Origin: Sceloporus undulatus
Taxonomy: Eukaryota > Chordata > Lepidosauria > Squamata > Phrynosomatidae
Assembly (NCBI RefSeq): GCF_019175285.1
Contig: NC_056524.1
Span: 148,709,468 to 148,773,467 of the forward strand
Length of the DNA stretch: 64,000 nucleotides
Direction of reading: 5' to 3'
The notes beneath the pieces were generated by a model that saw only the letters and a program-made list of their open reading frames with translations, was not told the origin of the DNA and searched no databases. Position numbers and translations under genes: made by a program. Shown here in pieces: positions 11,748 to 22,916 of the stretch; positions within the stretch are counted from its first letter, which is position 1, and each line of letters begins with the position of its first letter.

Positions 11748-11851
11748 TTTTCTTTTAGTTCTTGTTCTACACGGTCGAGGGAAAACATGATTCCCATAAG
11801 AGTTCCAAATGCTGAAATACATGCAATAATATGTTGACTTTTGGATGTTTC
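11748..11851 (+). repeat. Local direct repeat, left copy
   Basis: This segment recurs at 12676-12791 in the same orientation. Shared strings include GAGGGAAAACATGATTCCCA and GAGTTCCAAATGCTGAAATA. A hAT MITE and other sequence lie between the copies. Confidence 0.75.
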
Positions 11852-11872
11852 ATAGAATCACGTAAGCGAAAC

Positions 11873-12229
11873 CAGGGATAGGCACCCTTTTGAGCCCGGG
11901 GGGCCGGGGGCTGTCCCTCAGATAACTGGGGGGCCGAAGCCAAAAATAAATAATTAAATAATTTTTAAAATTGAATAAATAAAAAAACTGGGGACAAATG
12001 TAGGACAACATTTTCAAATGGGGAGGACCTTTGTAAATTAAAAATGGAGACATGCGGAAAATTGTGCTGATTTTAAAAGGTTAAGATAAATGCATGTGTC
12101 GGAGGCCTTCGTAGACAATTGCCCCACCATGCCCCTCGCGCGAGACACAAAAACCCCGGCGGCAAGGGGCGGCGGACGGGGCTGGGGCCGGTCTCAAGGC
12201 TCGCGCGGGCCGCAGGTTGCCTACCCCTG
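11873..12229. mobile_element. hAT-type MITE, TIR CAGGGGTAGGCAACC
   Basis: The 357-bp element has inverted ends CAGGGATAGGCACCC and AGGTTGCCTACCCCTG. The flanks AGCGAAAC (11865-11872) and ATCTAAAC (12230-12237) are a plausible decayed 8-bp duplication. A second, right-truncated copy is at 41239-41576. Both share the interior ACTGGGGGGCCGAAG and an AT-rich core. Confidence 0.75.
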
Positions 12230-12675
12230 ATCTAAACAACATGAAAGAGTTTTGTTTTTAAAAATAAATTTTATTGCACAGAAAAACAAAGAGTTACAAA
12301 CAGCGAAGCCTACGGCAATCAGAACATTTAACTATTTGAAGTAATTGAATTAAATAAACCTTCTTCTGGTTATGCTTCTGTCAAAATTAAATAGGTATAC
12401 ATCCTTCATATAACATGCATCTTGTGTGGTTATTACGGCCGGTTCCCTATAGATTGGATATATCTAAATCTTCAGTATGTTACGCGCTTATTAATTTACA
12501 CACCCATTATTCTTGTTGGAAGTAGAGCTTGCGTATGAGTTACGGTGGTCTCGTTAATCCACCTTCCGTTTCCGACGTTCGGTTATCTGACGTCGGATTG
12601 GGTCAGTAGGCGGTGGCTTGGAACCCTTGCCTGGCCCCCAGCCAGGAAGAGCTCCAAGGCGCGGTCAGAGTACAT
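12230..12675. other. Intergenic sequence, nothing recognised
   Basis: Sequence between the MITE and the right direct-repeat copy. No gene or repeat is identified. Confidence 0.35.
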
Positions 12676-12791
12676 TATTGTTTTCTCTTTTTAGTTCATG
12701 TTCATACCTGGTCGAGGGAAACATGATTCCCATAGAGTTCCAAATGCTGAAATACATGCAATAATGACTGTTGACTTTTGGGGATGTTCAA
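12676..12791 (+). repeat. Local direct repeat, right copy
   Basis: Partner of 11748-11851, about 930 bp downstream. Similarity is high across about 105 bp, with small indels. Confidence 0.75.
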
Positions 12792-13412
12792 CCGGATCAA
12801 TTAATCCTAAACAAACATGAAAAGAAGTTTGTCAAATTATTTACAATATAACAGATAATAAATATATTTTATTCCTATTTACTCTTACTTGCTACCACTG
12901 TTTCATTGATTACCAATTTTTCTTTATAACTTCTTAACAGAATTTCTTCCTTTATTCTAGTGAGACATTATACTGTTGTCAGAGCTCTTTCTATGATTCC
13001 ATGTATTTCATCCTTTATCCATTCTGTCTGTAGAAATGAAAGTGTAAACAGGGAACAATTTGCAGAGCTCCCACCATGCAACCCTAGTTTCCTTGTAGAG
13101 CCTGTGTACATATAGTTTTATCTGTGCATATATGGTGGAGGGGGAGAGAGCCAGCAGATACATTCCTCCTCCTATGAATGTATTAACTGAACATCAATGC
13201 AATTGCGTGCCACTTTTCAGTCAATTTATATATCGTCTAATCTACATATCTTTCTTTATAAAAAGGAATTCCCAAGTGGATTGGATCTATAAGGCAAAGG
13301 CAAAGGAAAAAGCACACAAAGAATAGACAAAGCCTACATTTGATTCATGTGTTTCCAACAACTTGCGCTATGCAGTACAAAATTGACTGATCTGTAAAAA
13401 TTCAAGGATAGG
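12792..13412. other. Intergenic sequence, nothing recognised
   Basis: AT-rich. It includes one instance of a short string (CCTAAACAAACATGAAAA at about 12808) that recurs near 23950 and 27980. Confidence 0.35.
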
Positions 13413-13655
13413 TTCATAGAATCATAGAGTGGAAGAGACCGCAAGGGTCATCCAGTCCAACCCCTTCTGCCATGCAGGAATTCTCAATCATGCTCCCCCA
13501 TAGATGGCCACATCAGCCTCTGCTTAAAGACCTTCAGGAAGTAGACTCTTCAAGGAAGTAGTGTGTTCCACTGTCAAATTTTAGCTCTTACTGTCAGGAA
13601 GTTCCTCCTAACCTTCCATTTTTCAGATTTTACTTGCATTAAGTTTAACAGGTGA
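13413..13655 (-). mobile_element. CR1 LINE 3' end fragment
   Basis: It starts with the inverse of the conserved CR1 3' terminus (ATAGAATCATAGAGTGGAAG) and continues through the usual TCCAGTCCAACCCC block, so this is a 5'-truncated minus-strand CR1. Confidence 0.8.
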
Positions 13656-14004
13656 GTGATTAGGGTACCCAGATAATTAATAAAGAAAGAAAAGTAATTA
13701 TTTTTACCGTTAAAGGAGAGATTTCCCATTCCTTTCTGGTTTCTTTATATTATTTGGTGTGTTTTCCTGCCCGCCATTTGTTTGCAGGCTTCAGTTAAAT
13801 ATCTTTGATACTCATCTTCTAAGGCTACTGAATAAAAAAAAAAATAATTAATTATTAAATGACTTGAAGCCTAATGCAAATAAAACTTTTAGTCTTTAAC
13901 ATCCTGTTATTCAAAGTGTTTTGTTAACAAAGCTTCCAAAGCAGCTTATGAATATCAATGCAATATACATAAAGCAATAGTGCTTCTACTGAGTCATGTA
14001 TCTC

Positions 14005-14340
14005 ATGATGTGTCCAAGGCACAGTGCAAGTTTAGTCATCTTGGCTTCTAGGAATGTTCAGGCTTATTTGCTCTAGCTCCATTTCTTATAGTCCATGGGA
14101 CCTGTGGAAGTCTTCCCCAGCACCACATTTCAAAGGAGTGTTTGATTTTCCTGTCAGCTTTCTTCACTATCCAGCTTTCACAACCATACATAGAAATATG
14201 GTGACATGAACAATCCTAACCACACCACAAAATATTTCCCAATCTTTAACAAATTCTTGAACCATTTTTCTTTAATCAGGTTGGCTATCTGCCCATCTCG
14301 ACAGCTTAAAACCTTTTACAGTCTGGATGTAGACTGACTG
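14005..14340 (-). mobile_element. BovB/RTE LINE fragment
   Basis: The minus-strand fragment shares its layout with 51715-52775 (CATGATGTGTCCAA, then CAGCACCACAT, then CCAGCTTTCACAACCATAC). That copy encodes recognisable BovB reverse transcriptase. This fragment is diverged and non-functional. Confidence 0.65.
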
Positions 14341-14369
14341 AATGCTTCTAATCTGTGGGCCATGGTTCA

Positions 14370-14512
14370 ATAAAAGAAAAATGATGCTTGGTAAAGTAGA
14401 AGGCAGCACCAAAGAGGTCAGACTGCATTAGACTGGATAGATTCTGTCAAGAAAGCCATAACCCTGAATCTCCAGGCACGAGCAGGACTGTTGATGGGTG
14501 GACTTTGCATCA
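14370..14512 (+). mobile_element. BovB/RTE LINE fragment, opposite orientation
   Basis: The string ATGATGCTTGGTAAAGTAGA and the following block ending GCAGGACTGTTGATG match the usual plus-strand RTE/BovB region near the ORF end. It abuts the inverse fragment to its left. Confidence 0.55.
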
Positions 14513-14517
14513 TGAAA

Positions 14518-15825
14518 CATAGAGTTGGAAGAGACCACACAGCCAACTAGTCCAACCTCAGCCATGCAAAAAAAAATCACAATCAAAAGACCTCCAAAAG
14601 ATGGCCATCCACGCCTTGTTTAAAGACCTCCAAGGAAGGAGACTCCAGCACAATCTGAGGGAGTGTGATGCATTGTCCAAAGGTTCTTACTGTCAGGAAG
14701 TTCCTCCTAATGTTGAGGTGGAATCTCTTTTGCATTGTTCCGTGTTTAGTCTCTGAAGCAGCGAAAACAAGCTAGCTCCCTCCTCAATATGACATCCCTT
14801 CAAATATTTAAACAGGGCTTCACCTCTGAACTTTCTTTCTCCAAGCTAAACATCCCCGCTCCCTAAGTCGTTCCTCTAGGGCATGGTTCCAGACCTTCAC
14901 CATTTTTCGCCCTCCTTTGGACACGCTCAGTTTCTCAATGTCCTTTCTGAATTGTGGCGCCCAGAACTGGACACATATTCTAGGTGGGGCCTGACCAAGC
15001 AGAATACAGTGGCACTATTACTTCTTTGATCTAGACACTATACTTCTATTGATGCAGCCTAAAATAGCATTACCCTTTTAGCTGCCGCATCACACTGTTG
15101 ACTCATGTTCAACTTGTGGTCTACTAGGACTCCAAGATCCCTTTCACACGTGTCTTTTTAAGCCAGATGTCTCCCTCCTATATCGATTTATTTTCTGCCA
15201 TAAGTGCAGTATTTTACATTACTCCATAGTGAATTCATTTTGTTAGCTTTGCCCAGTTTTCTAGTCTATTCAGGCATTTTGAATTTGATCCTGTCCTCTG
15301 GGGTTTAGCTATTCCTCTAATTTGGTGTGTCATCTGCAAATTTGATAAGTATGCCCCCATTCTGTCATCCAAGTCATTGTAAAGATGTTAATAGCACTGG
15401 GCCCAGGACAGAGCCCTGTGGGACCCCACTGGTCACTTCTTTTCCGGATGAAAAGGAGCCATGTTGAGCACCTTTTGGGTTCGGCCAGTCAACCCACAAA
15501 TCCATGTAACGTTACCTTGTCTAGCCACATTTCATTAGCATGTTTTGCAAGAATGTCATGGGGAACCCTATCAAAGGCCTTACTGGATCAAGATCTACTA
15601 TATCCACAGCATCCCCTTACTCAAGCTGGTAATTTTATCAAAGAAAGAGATCAGGTTTGTCTGGCATGACTTCTTTCTCTGAACCCTGTTGACTTTTCAT
15701 ATTATTCATTGCCTTCTAGATGTTCACAGACTCTCTGTTTAATGATCTGCCCAGAATCTTTCCTGGTATTGTGTCGACTAACTGGACGATAATTGTAGGA
15801 TCCTCTTTTCCCCCCTTTTGAAGAT
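14518..15825 (-). mobile_element. CR1 LINE, 3' half, split by an L1
   Basis: A long minus-strand CR1 runs from its 3' terminus (AACATAGAGTTGGAAGAGAC at the left) through the reverse transcriptase region. It matches 33668-35560 point for point but has more indels. It is cut at 15825 by an L1 and resumes at 16880. Confidence 0.85.
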
Positions 15826-16879
15826 AAAGAATTAAAGGGAAAGGAAGGTGGATAAAATAGAAAATTGGAGGAACTAAAAATAGGAAAAGAAATATTAAAA
15901 GAAAAACTTAGGGATAAATATGTCTTGGCTACATTTTATGCAAATAGAACATAGTTTAGAAATGGAAGAAAAAATATAGAAAAAGGAAAATAATACTCAA
16001 TTTGAACAAATAGTTCGGAAAGGAAAAGAATGGAAGAAAATGAAATATAAAAGTACTACTAGTAAAATCTATAAAAATATTAATGGAGAATAAACAGGGG
16101 GAAATTAAATCAAATTATTTTAAAAGAATATGGGGAGATGAATTAGGATGTAAAATTTGTGATAATGAATGGAATAAGATTTGGGAACAAAGACATTTGA
16201 AAAATTTATCAGTGAGAATTAAGGAAAATTATTATAATTAATTTGGAAATGGTATTTGACACCAGTGAGACTACATAATATAAAAAAGTAATTCAAAATA
16301 TTGTTGGAGAGGCTGTCAGGAACTCGGATCATATCTACCTATGTGGGCAATGTAAATATGTACAAAATTGGGAAATAGTACAGTAGAAAAGTGTATGATA
16401 TAAAAATAGTAGGAAACCAACAACATAGTATGTTATCATATTAATGAAGTAGAATGGAGAGAGGAAACAACCTGTAACAAATTGCTTACTGCGTGCATTA
16501 ATTATAGACAGAAATGGAAAACGAAAATAAATGTGAAATTGGAAGATGGTTAGAAGTTTGAAGTTAGCCATTAATGGCAAATTAACATGTAAATGAAAGT
16601 AAAAAAGGATTATGGAAAGAAATGCTTTTCATTAAATATGGAAAAAATGATCGAAAATGTATTAAGGAAAGAAGCGGATGGGAAATTACCTCCACGGAGG
16701 AGTTAAATTTTGGATGGAGTATAAGAAGGGAATGGCTCCGGGGGTGGGGTGCACTGGGGATATTTGGGGGGGGGGGGTGTAAACATGAATAAGATGTAAA
16801 AGTACACATAGTATGGAAAGATATTAAAATTGCTTTGCTTTGTAGGTCTCAAACATACTAATTAAAAAAAGAAGAAGAT
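15826..16879 (+). mobile_element. L1 LINE, 5'-truncated, inserted in CR1
   Basis: The segment encodes degraded L1 ORF2 C-terminal sequence on the plus strand. The stretch near 16260-16380 parallels the YYRP.RL..I...N..CWKC layout seen in the better L1 at 20921-22916. The junctions carry GAAGAT (15820-15825 and 16874-16879), a short target duplication. It ends in an A-rich stretch. Many breaks. Confidence 0.7.
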
Positions 16880-17205
16880 GGGGATAACATTTTCCCTCTC
16901 CTCAGTCTGCTGAGACTCTCCTGCTCTCCAGGAGTTCTCAAATTTATTTCCAATGGCTCTAATTTTACATTTGCCATTCTTTAATACCCTTGGATGTAGC
17001 TCATCTGGTCCTGGAGACTTATATTCATTAGGTTAACAGGTATGACTGTACTATCTCTCTACTTATTCTGTGCTGAAATTCCCCTATTCTGTCCTCTGCT
17101 CCATTATCCTCAGGTTGAGCACCCTTTGCCTTTCTGAGAAGGATGAGCAAAGAAGTGTTGAGTTATTCTGGCTTTTCACTGTCCCCTGTTAGCATTTTTC
17201 CATCT
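16880..17205 (-). mobile_element. CR1 LINE, continuation after the L1
   Basis: It resumes exactly the CR1 sequence left at 15825 (ACATTTTCCCTCTCCTCAGT and onward) and corresponds to about 34995-35320 of the longer copy. Confidence 0.8.
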
Positions 17206-18109
17206 TCTGCATGCAGTGGCCTAATTAAATTCAAGAAAAAATATTATTCCACTTTAATTTGGGCTGGTTTAGAGCTAGCGGCAAAAAGCCATAACTCAGC
17301 AATATTCTGGCATTCTGTCTCTGGAATTTTAAAGGAAAGGAAATTTCCATATGATATCCCTACACAGCCAAGGAATGAGAAAATTATTTTCAAGAGCTGT
17401 TTGCGTTAATAAATTCCACTGAAACCCAGCGTTTAAGTTCTGATCCCTTGGGTATTGAAACCCTACCCCCCTGGCCACAAGTTTCTGAAGAAGAGATCGT
17501 GTCTGTCATTAATGGACTGAAAAATAATAAAGCTCCAGAGGAGGACTTCCTACCAGCAGAATTATACAAACATTTTAGTGATTGGTGGGTACCAGTTTTG
17601 ACAGGTTTTTCACTCATATAAATAATACCTGTCAGATACCAGTTTATTGGAAGATCTCTGCAGTGGTTCCCATTTATAAAAAAGGGAACAATAAGGATCC
17701 CAGTAATTACAGGCCTATTATAGCCTAATAGATATAGTTGCCAAAATCTATATGAGGTTCCTTTTGAACAAACTGGAAAACTGGGTTAATGACAATCGAA
17801 TTGTAACAGAAGAACAAGCAGGATTTAGACAGAACCGATCTATCACTGATAACTGTTCTATCCTAAGCCACATTATTGCCAAATACACCAGCAAAGGAAA
17901 ACATCTATATGCTGCTTTCATAGATCTTTCTGTAGCATTTGATACCGTGAATAGAGAAATTTTATGGAACAAATTGATTGACCTTAAAATTGAATTGCGA
18001 TTGTTGTTATTTAAAGGCATAATACAGGCATCTGTTTGAGAGTGAGATTTGGATTAAATGGAGCCATGACAAATATAACTGATACATACAAAGGGGTAAG
18101 ACAAGGTTG

Positions 18110-18235
18110 CTACTACTACTACTACTAATAATACTAATAATAATAATAATAATAGGATTTATTTATATACCTCCCAATCACTGGGAATCCTAGTGGTTTA
18201 CAACAGAGGGGATAATAAACGGTTCCCTTATTAGC
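18110..18235 (-). mobile_element. Retroposon tail with TAC/TAA microsatellite inside the LINE
   Basis: A TACTAC/TAATAA run is followed by GATTTATTTATATACCTCCC, the inverse of a retroposon 3' tail. It splits the reverse transcriptase between KGVRQGC and LFNLYINDL. Confidence 0.55.
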
Positions 18236-18802
18236 CCCCTACTTATTTAATTTGTATATTAATGACCTGTCATCTGAAAAGAAAGATTCTACAGTCCATA
18301 TGCCAACAGTCCTATATACTCCTTGTAACAATTTGCTTTATGCTGATGACATGATTTTGTTATCATATTCTCAAGCAGGTATGCGGAGATTGTTAAAAAA
18401 CTTAGTGGTTACTGTCAGAATAATTTTCTGACTATTAAGAATCTAAGTCAAACTTAATGGTATTTGGTAAACGAACGCAGAGACATAAATGGCAATTAGA
18501 GGGTGAGCCAACAGATCAAGTAAGGAGCATCTTCTATCTAAGTGTAACATTCTCAGCAAATGGATCCTGGTCATGCCATCATCAAAGGAGTTCACTTAGA
18601 TCAAAGGACCGTTTGAATCTCATACTTAAACTAAAAGCTCACAAATACCCTGGCTCTCTAACCCCAATAGTTAACGCTTATAAAGCTAAAGATACACCTA
18701 TGCTTTTATATGCAGCAGAAGTTTGGGGTCTAAATCCCACTTCAATAGTTGAACTAGCTCAGTCTCTATATCTGAGATGTATATTGGGTGTAGACAAGAG
18801 GA

Positions 18803-18946
18803 CAGTGGAACACACATCAGAGAGTGGTGGAGTCTCCTTCTTTGGTGGTCTTTAAGCAGAGGCTGGATGGCCATTTGTTGGGGGTGCATAGCAGGGAGGG
18901 TTGGACAGGATGGCCCTTGTGGTCTCTTCCAACTCTATGATTCTGT
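18803..18946 (+). mobile_element. CR1 LINE 3' terminus
   Basis: A plus-strand CR1 tail containing AGCAGAGGCTGGATGGCC ends in CCAACTCTATGATTCTG. It inserted into the Vingi-like LINE, whose frame resumes after it. Confidence 0.85.
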
Positions 18947-19096
18947 ATAGCAGAATTCCTCAACATCTACACAAAACCATAAAAGGGGAAGTGAAATCAC
19001 CAGTTTGTGTTTTAGGGAATCCTGATGAACAATCGGCAGATCACTACTTCGAACTGACAGAGAACAACCTCCATTCAGTCTAGTTACATGGAGCCT

Positions 19097-19282
19097 GCAG
19101 TGCAGATGCAGCCTTTAACTGCTATAGCGCAATGCTATGGAATTCTGGGAATTGTAGTTTTGTGAGACATTTAGCCTCTTCTCCCAAAGAAGTGCCTCAC
19201 AAAACTACAGGTTCTAGAATTCCTGAACATTGAGCCACAGCAGTTAAAGTGGTCTTGTACTGGATTATTTCTGCAATGAGTA
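19097..19282. mobile_element. Palindromic MITE, CTGCAGAAATAAT family
   Basis: The two arms mirror each other around about 19185: GGAATTCTGGGAATTGTAGT on the left against ACTACAGGTTCTAGAATTCC on the right. The ends resemble CTGCAGTG...TTATTTCTGCA. Better copies lie at 46186-46380 and, as halves, at 39685-40003. Confidence 0.7.
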
Positions 19283-20129
19283 TGTAACCACGCACACACA
19301 GAGACACTTTCCTGTTCAACCTTTGAACCGCCAGCCAGCAAGACTCATTCAATGTTTGGCCTTTCAAGGAGACACTACCTTTATACTACTGATAATCTTG
19401 CTTTGGAGCAAAGCCATGTCGATGGACTGCTTGATGCCCTCAAACAGTCAAATCTCCATTGGGCTAGGAGCCACCTCTGAAGCGCCTTACTGCCGCACGA
19501 TGAGTAGATGGAAAAAAACTTCTGTTCAGCCTCTGGGAGTGTCCAGGCTGGAAGCAGAAAGAGCTGGCATTAATAGTGAACTTGGAACAAAACTGGCTCG
19601 GCTTAGTAATGTTGGACAGGTGTTATTACATGAACTGCAATGAATCCCCCAGATACAGAGTGATATATCCTTCCCACAAAAGCTGTGCAGAGCCTGCATT
19701 GATAGCTGGATTTTAATAGACACATTCTTGAGACACATTCTTGAATTTTACATGACCACCCTCACCTCATCCCACCCAGCCACGTTCATGGGATACAACA
19801 GCTGTAGTGACAAACTTGGCTCTGTGGTAATCCTGAGGCTATTGACAATGGTACTCTAGCTTTAGAACTCAGGTACCAAACAGGCAGAATAGATAAATCT
19901 TCTTGAGGAGTTAGGCAAAATGATTTCATCAGCTCAGGAGCTGAGAAATAAGAAACCTTCCTCTCCCTTTACCAAATGAAGCACTGCTGCTGCCACACAA
20001 AAGTTTCACTTAGGCCCCTGTCTACTGATGCAGCAACAAGGTATATAACTGTGTTTTATGGAAGAATAGAAGGTGGGTAACAAAAAACCACATGACAAAA
20101 TAAGTTTAAATTTCAACATGACTGTATGA
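19283..20129. other. Intergenic sequence, nothing recognised
   Basis: A 106-codon frame at 19323-19643 has no recognisable domain. No repeat family was identified. Confidence 0.35.
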
Positions 20130-20421
20130 GTTTTACAGAAGAATGGCTTGAATGAAGACTCCAAGTCGGTAGATCACTGGGAGTAGGTCCTTATGTGTTA
20201 TTGTACAAAAACACTATCTAAATTTGACTGGAAGTAAGTTCTTCCTACATTGGTACCATTGTATCTGATAGAGAATGCTCTGTTGCCTAGTCCTCCTCCC
20301 TTCAGCCTTGATGTAATAAAAGAGAAAGTTCTGCCAGTTTCCAGGAAGTATGTAGAACACGGGGCATATGGAGTGCTGGGTCCTTCAATTGTCCTGGCAG
20401 GTCATTTATATACACCTAGGA

Positions 20422-20619
20422 CAGTGGTTCCCAACCTTCCTAATGCTGTGACCCTTTAATACAGTTCTTCATGTTTAGGTGACCGAAACCCATGAAATTA
20501 TTTTCGTTGCTACTTCATAACTGTAATTAAATAGGTGTTTTCCATTGGTCTTAGGCGACCCCCATGAAAGGGTCATTCGACCCCCAAAGGGGTCCCGACC
20601 CACAGGTTGGGAACCACTA
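20422..20619. mobile_element. SPIN hAT MITE with intact 8-bp target duplication
   Basis: The 198-bp element starts CAGTGGTTCCCAACCT and ends AGGTTGGGAACCACTA. It contains the well-known SPIN strings GACCCTTTAATACAGTTC, CGTTGCTACTTCATAACTGT and GGGGTCCCGACCCACAGG. ACCTAGGA stands on both sides (20414-20421 and 20620-20627), an exact 8-bp duplication. SPIN elements are established as horizontally transferred among tetrapods. This is the short non-autonomous form. Confidence 0.9.
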
Positions 20620-20920
20620 ACCTAGGAAATTAACTGTGAGAGTGATTTCTGAGGTATAATTTTGGAGTAAAGTAGGAAATCACTAAGTGGCTGTTGGAAA
20701 CTAAGTGCCACCTCAAATCACAGTTGAGGCAAAGATAGTTACAAGTATTTCCTGAGGTAAAAGCTTTGGATAATTGTAGGGAAATACTGACAACATGCCA
20801 CTTAACAAAGTCAAACCTCCAACAATGACAGAAATGATGGAAGAAGATGTAGTAAGAAAAGATAAAGAACTAGAAAGAGAAAAAGAAAGTGAAATAGTCT
20901 GAATCACACATGAGAGACTT

Positions 20921-22345
20921 AATTTTTTTTATTAATCTTTCTACATTTTACCATCCATTACATTGCATACATAGTCATCTATTACTTAATACTTTGTCTT
21001 ATTGTTTTACAATTTTCCTTGTACATTTCTCAATTTATAATCTTAATTTTGAGATTAAATATCCTTTTTCCGCATTTCTTTCTTCCATAACTCTTTATAA
21101 ATCAGAATTCTATATTTTTATATTTCTATATAAAAATATAGAAACTGTCTTAATATATACAGCATTATCTCTTATTCAGGTATAATATTAGAGGTTGGCA
21201 CTCATTCTCTCAATATTCTGTGGATTTTTTATTGTTCCAAACCATTATTCTATCCAGTTCCATTAGTTCAACTATTTTTTCTAACCATTCCTCTAGATTA
21301 GGGATTGCATCCCCTTTCCAATACCTAGCCAGAACAATCCTGGCTGCTGTCACCAAATATATCACCACTCTCCATACTTTTTTTTTTTCATATCTGGTCC
21401 CAAACAAAAAGTCATGTTAAGTAAATATAACTCTGGAATACAAGGAAATTCAAAATTCAATATTTCTTTAACAGCATTATGTATCATATTCCAAAACTCT
21501 TTAATTCTGGGGCAAGTTCACCAGACATGGTAATAGGACCCTTTCTCCTGGCATTTCCAACAGTTCTTTTCCTTTATATTATAGATCTTAGATAGTCTTA
21601 CCGGTCTGTAGTACCATCTATTTAAATAATTCTCCTTTAGGTCTTGTGAGCAAGTAAATTTGCATGTTTGTTTCCAGGCCTTTTCCCAATCTTCCATTTT
21701 TATCACATAACCAAACTCTTGGGCCCATCTTATCGTTGCATGTGTTACTATTTCAGTTTCAATTTCTCTTTGAATTAATATTTTATAAATCTTAGATATT
21801 CTCCCCAAATCTTTCTCCCATATTACTTTATCAATTACATTCTGTTGTACTTCTAATTTTTTTTTGCAAATGCCCTCTTTAAATTTTGAATTAAGTTGGT
21901 AGTATTCAAGCCAATTTATTTTCCTTCCAGATTTTTCTAGTTCTTCTTTGCATCTCGTTTTAGCTTTCCCCTTCGAGTCAATTATCAATATATCTTTGTA
22001 TCTTATCTTAATTCCCTTATTCTGTCTGTTTTCAAAAAAGGCATCCTGGACCAAAACCCATAAAGGGTTACCATTATAGAATTTCCCCCGGGATATATTT
22101 CCATATATGTAATAGTGATTTTCTTATTATATGTTTCCTAAATTCATGATCAGTTTTTTCTTTCTCATATTCCATATATGCGTGCCAACCATATTTCATT
22201 CCGATTGCCTCAAGATCTATTATCCTTTTTTTATCAAGCTTGATCCAGTTTTGTATCCATAGCATGGCACAAGCATAGTAGTACATTTTTACATCCGGTA
22301 AGGCACATCCTCTTTGTTTTGGGTTTTTCTTTAATATCATCAATT

Positions 22346-22377
<32 letters not shown>

Positions 22378-22916
22378 TTGTTTTATTTATATACCGCTAT
22401 TCCAAAGATCATAGTGGTGAACAGCAAGTAAGCTAATTAGCAAGTAAGCTAATTTGCCCCCAACAGTCTGGGTACTCATTTTAGCGACCTCAGAAGGATG
22501 CAAGCCTGAGTCGAGCTTGGGCCCTTTTGCTGGTCTTGAACTCGCAACCTTGTGGTTTTGAGTGAATGGCTGCAGTACAGGCATTTAACCACTGCACCAC
22601 CAGGGCTCAAGCTTTTCTGCCCTTCCAAACAAATTTCCCCATCTCTCTATTCCAATCCATAAACACTTTATTACTCATTATAATAGGCAGGTTCGTAAAT
22701 AAAAAAATTAATTTCGGCAGAATATTCATTTTTAGTATTGCCACTCTTCCCAATAAAGACATACTCAATTTATCCCATTTTTTAACTTCACACTAATTTT
22801 TTCCACATCTCTATATAGTTATTTTGATACAAATCTGCATTTCTTTCTGAAAGCCATATCCCCAGATATTTTGCCTCCCCCCCCCCTTCTTTTCCTGATC
22901 TTTCCACCAATTCATT
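20921..22916 (-). mobile_element. L1 LINE, 5'-truncated, with 12-bp target duplication
   Basis: Minus-strand L1 ORF2 C-terminal region. Two long open pieces (22343-22074 and 22054-21518) encode KNPKQRGCALPDVKMYYYA and later WYYRPVRLSKIYNI, CWKCQEKGSYYHVW and, further on, WTCPRIKEFW, which is the classic L1 C-terminal layout. The 3' end is the poly-T at 20922. The 12-bp direct repeat CATGAGAGACTT at 20909-20920 and 22917-22928 marks a clean insertion into LTR fossil B. A SINE interrupts it at 22346-22608. Relatively young compared with the other LINEs here. Confidence 0.9.
22346..22608 (-). mobile_element. tRNA-derived SINE with ATT-type tail, copy 2
   Basis: This is the best copy of the family. 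On the minus strand, A-box-like (TGGTGCAGTGGTTAAATGCC) and B-box-like (GGTTGCGAGTTCAAGACC) blocks are followed by the body and a TAA/ATT tail. It inserted into the L1. Confidence 0.85.

Larger units (their letters stand above)
17206..19080 (+). mobile_element. Vingi-like LINE, RT region, degraded
   Basis: Plus-strand non-LTR reverse transcriptase pieces are visible in order: SNYRPI (about 17700), EEQAGFRQNRSITDN (about 17810), AAFIDLSVAFDTVNRE (about 17912), KGVRQGC (about 18090), LFNLYINDL (about 18245) and LYADDMILL (about 18330). This is a complete palm signature with the catalytic ADD. It continues to SADHYFELTENNLHS near 19040-19080. The motif spacing and sequence resemble Vingi (I/Jockey group) more than CR1 or L1; the clade call is from memory. 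It has several frame breaks plus two insertions (18110-18235 and 18803-18946). Confidence 0.7.

Noticed and set aside
19323-19643. 106-codon frame as a candidate gene
   Set aside because: No domain, no neighbouring exon signals, and it starts next to a MITE in a region of decayed repeats.
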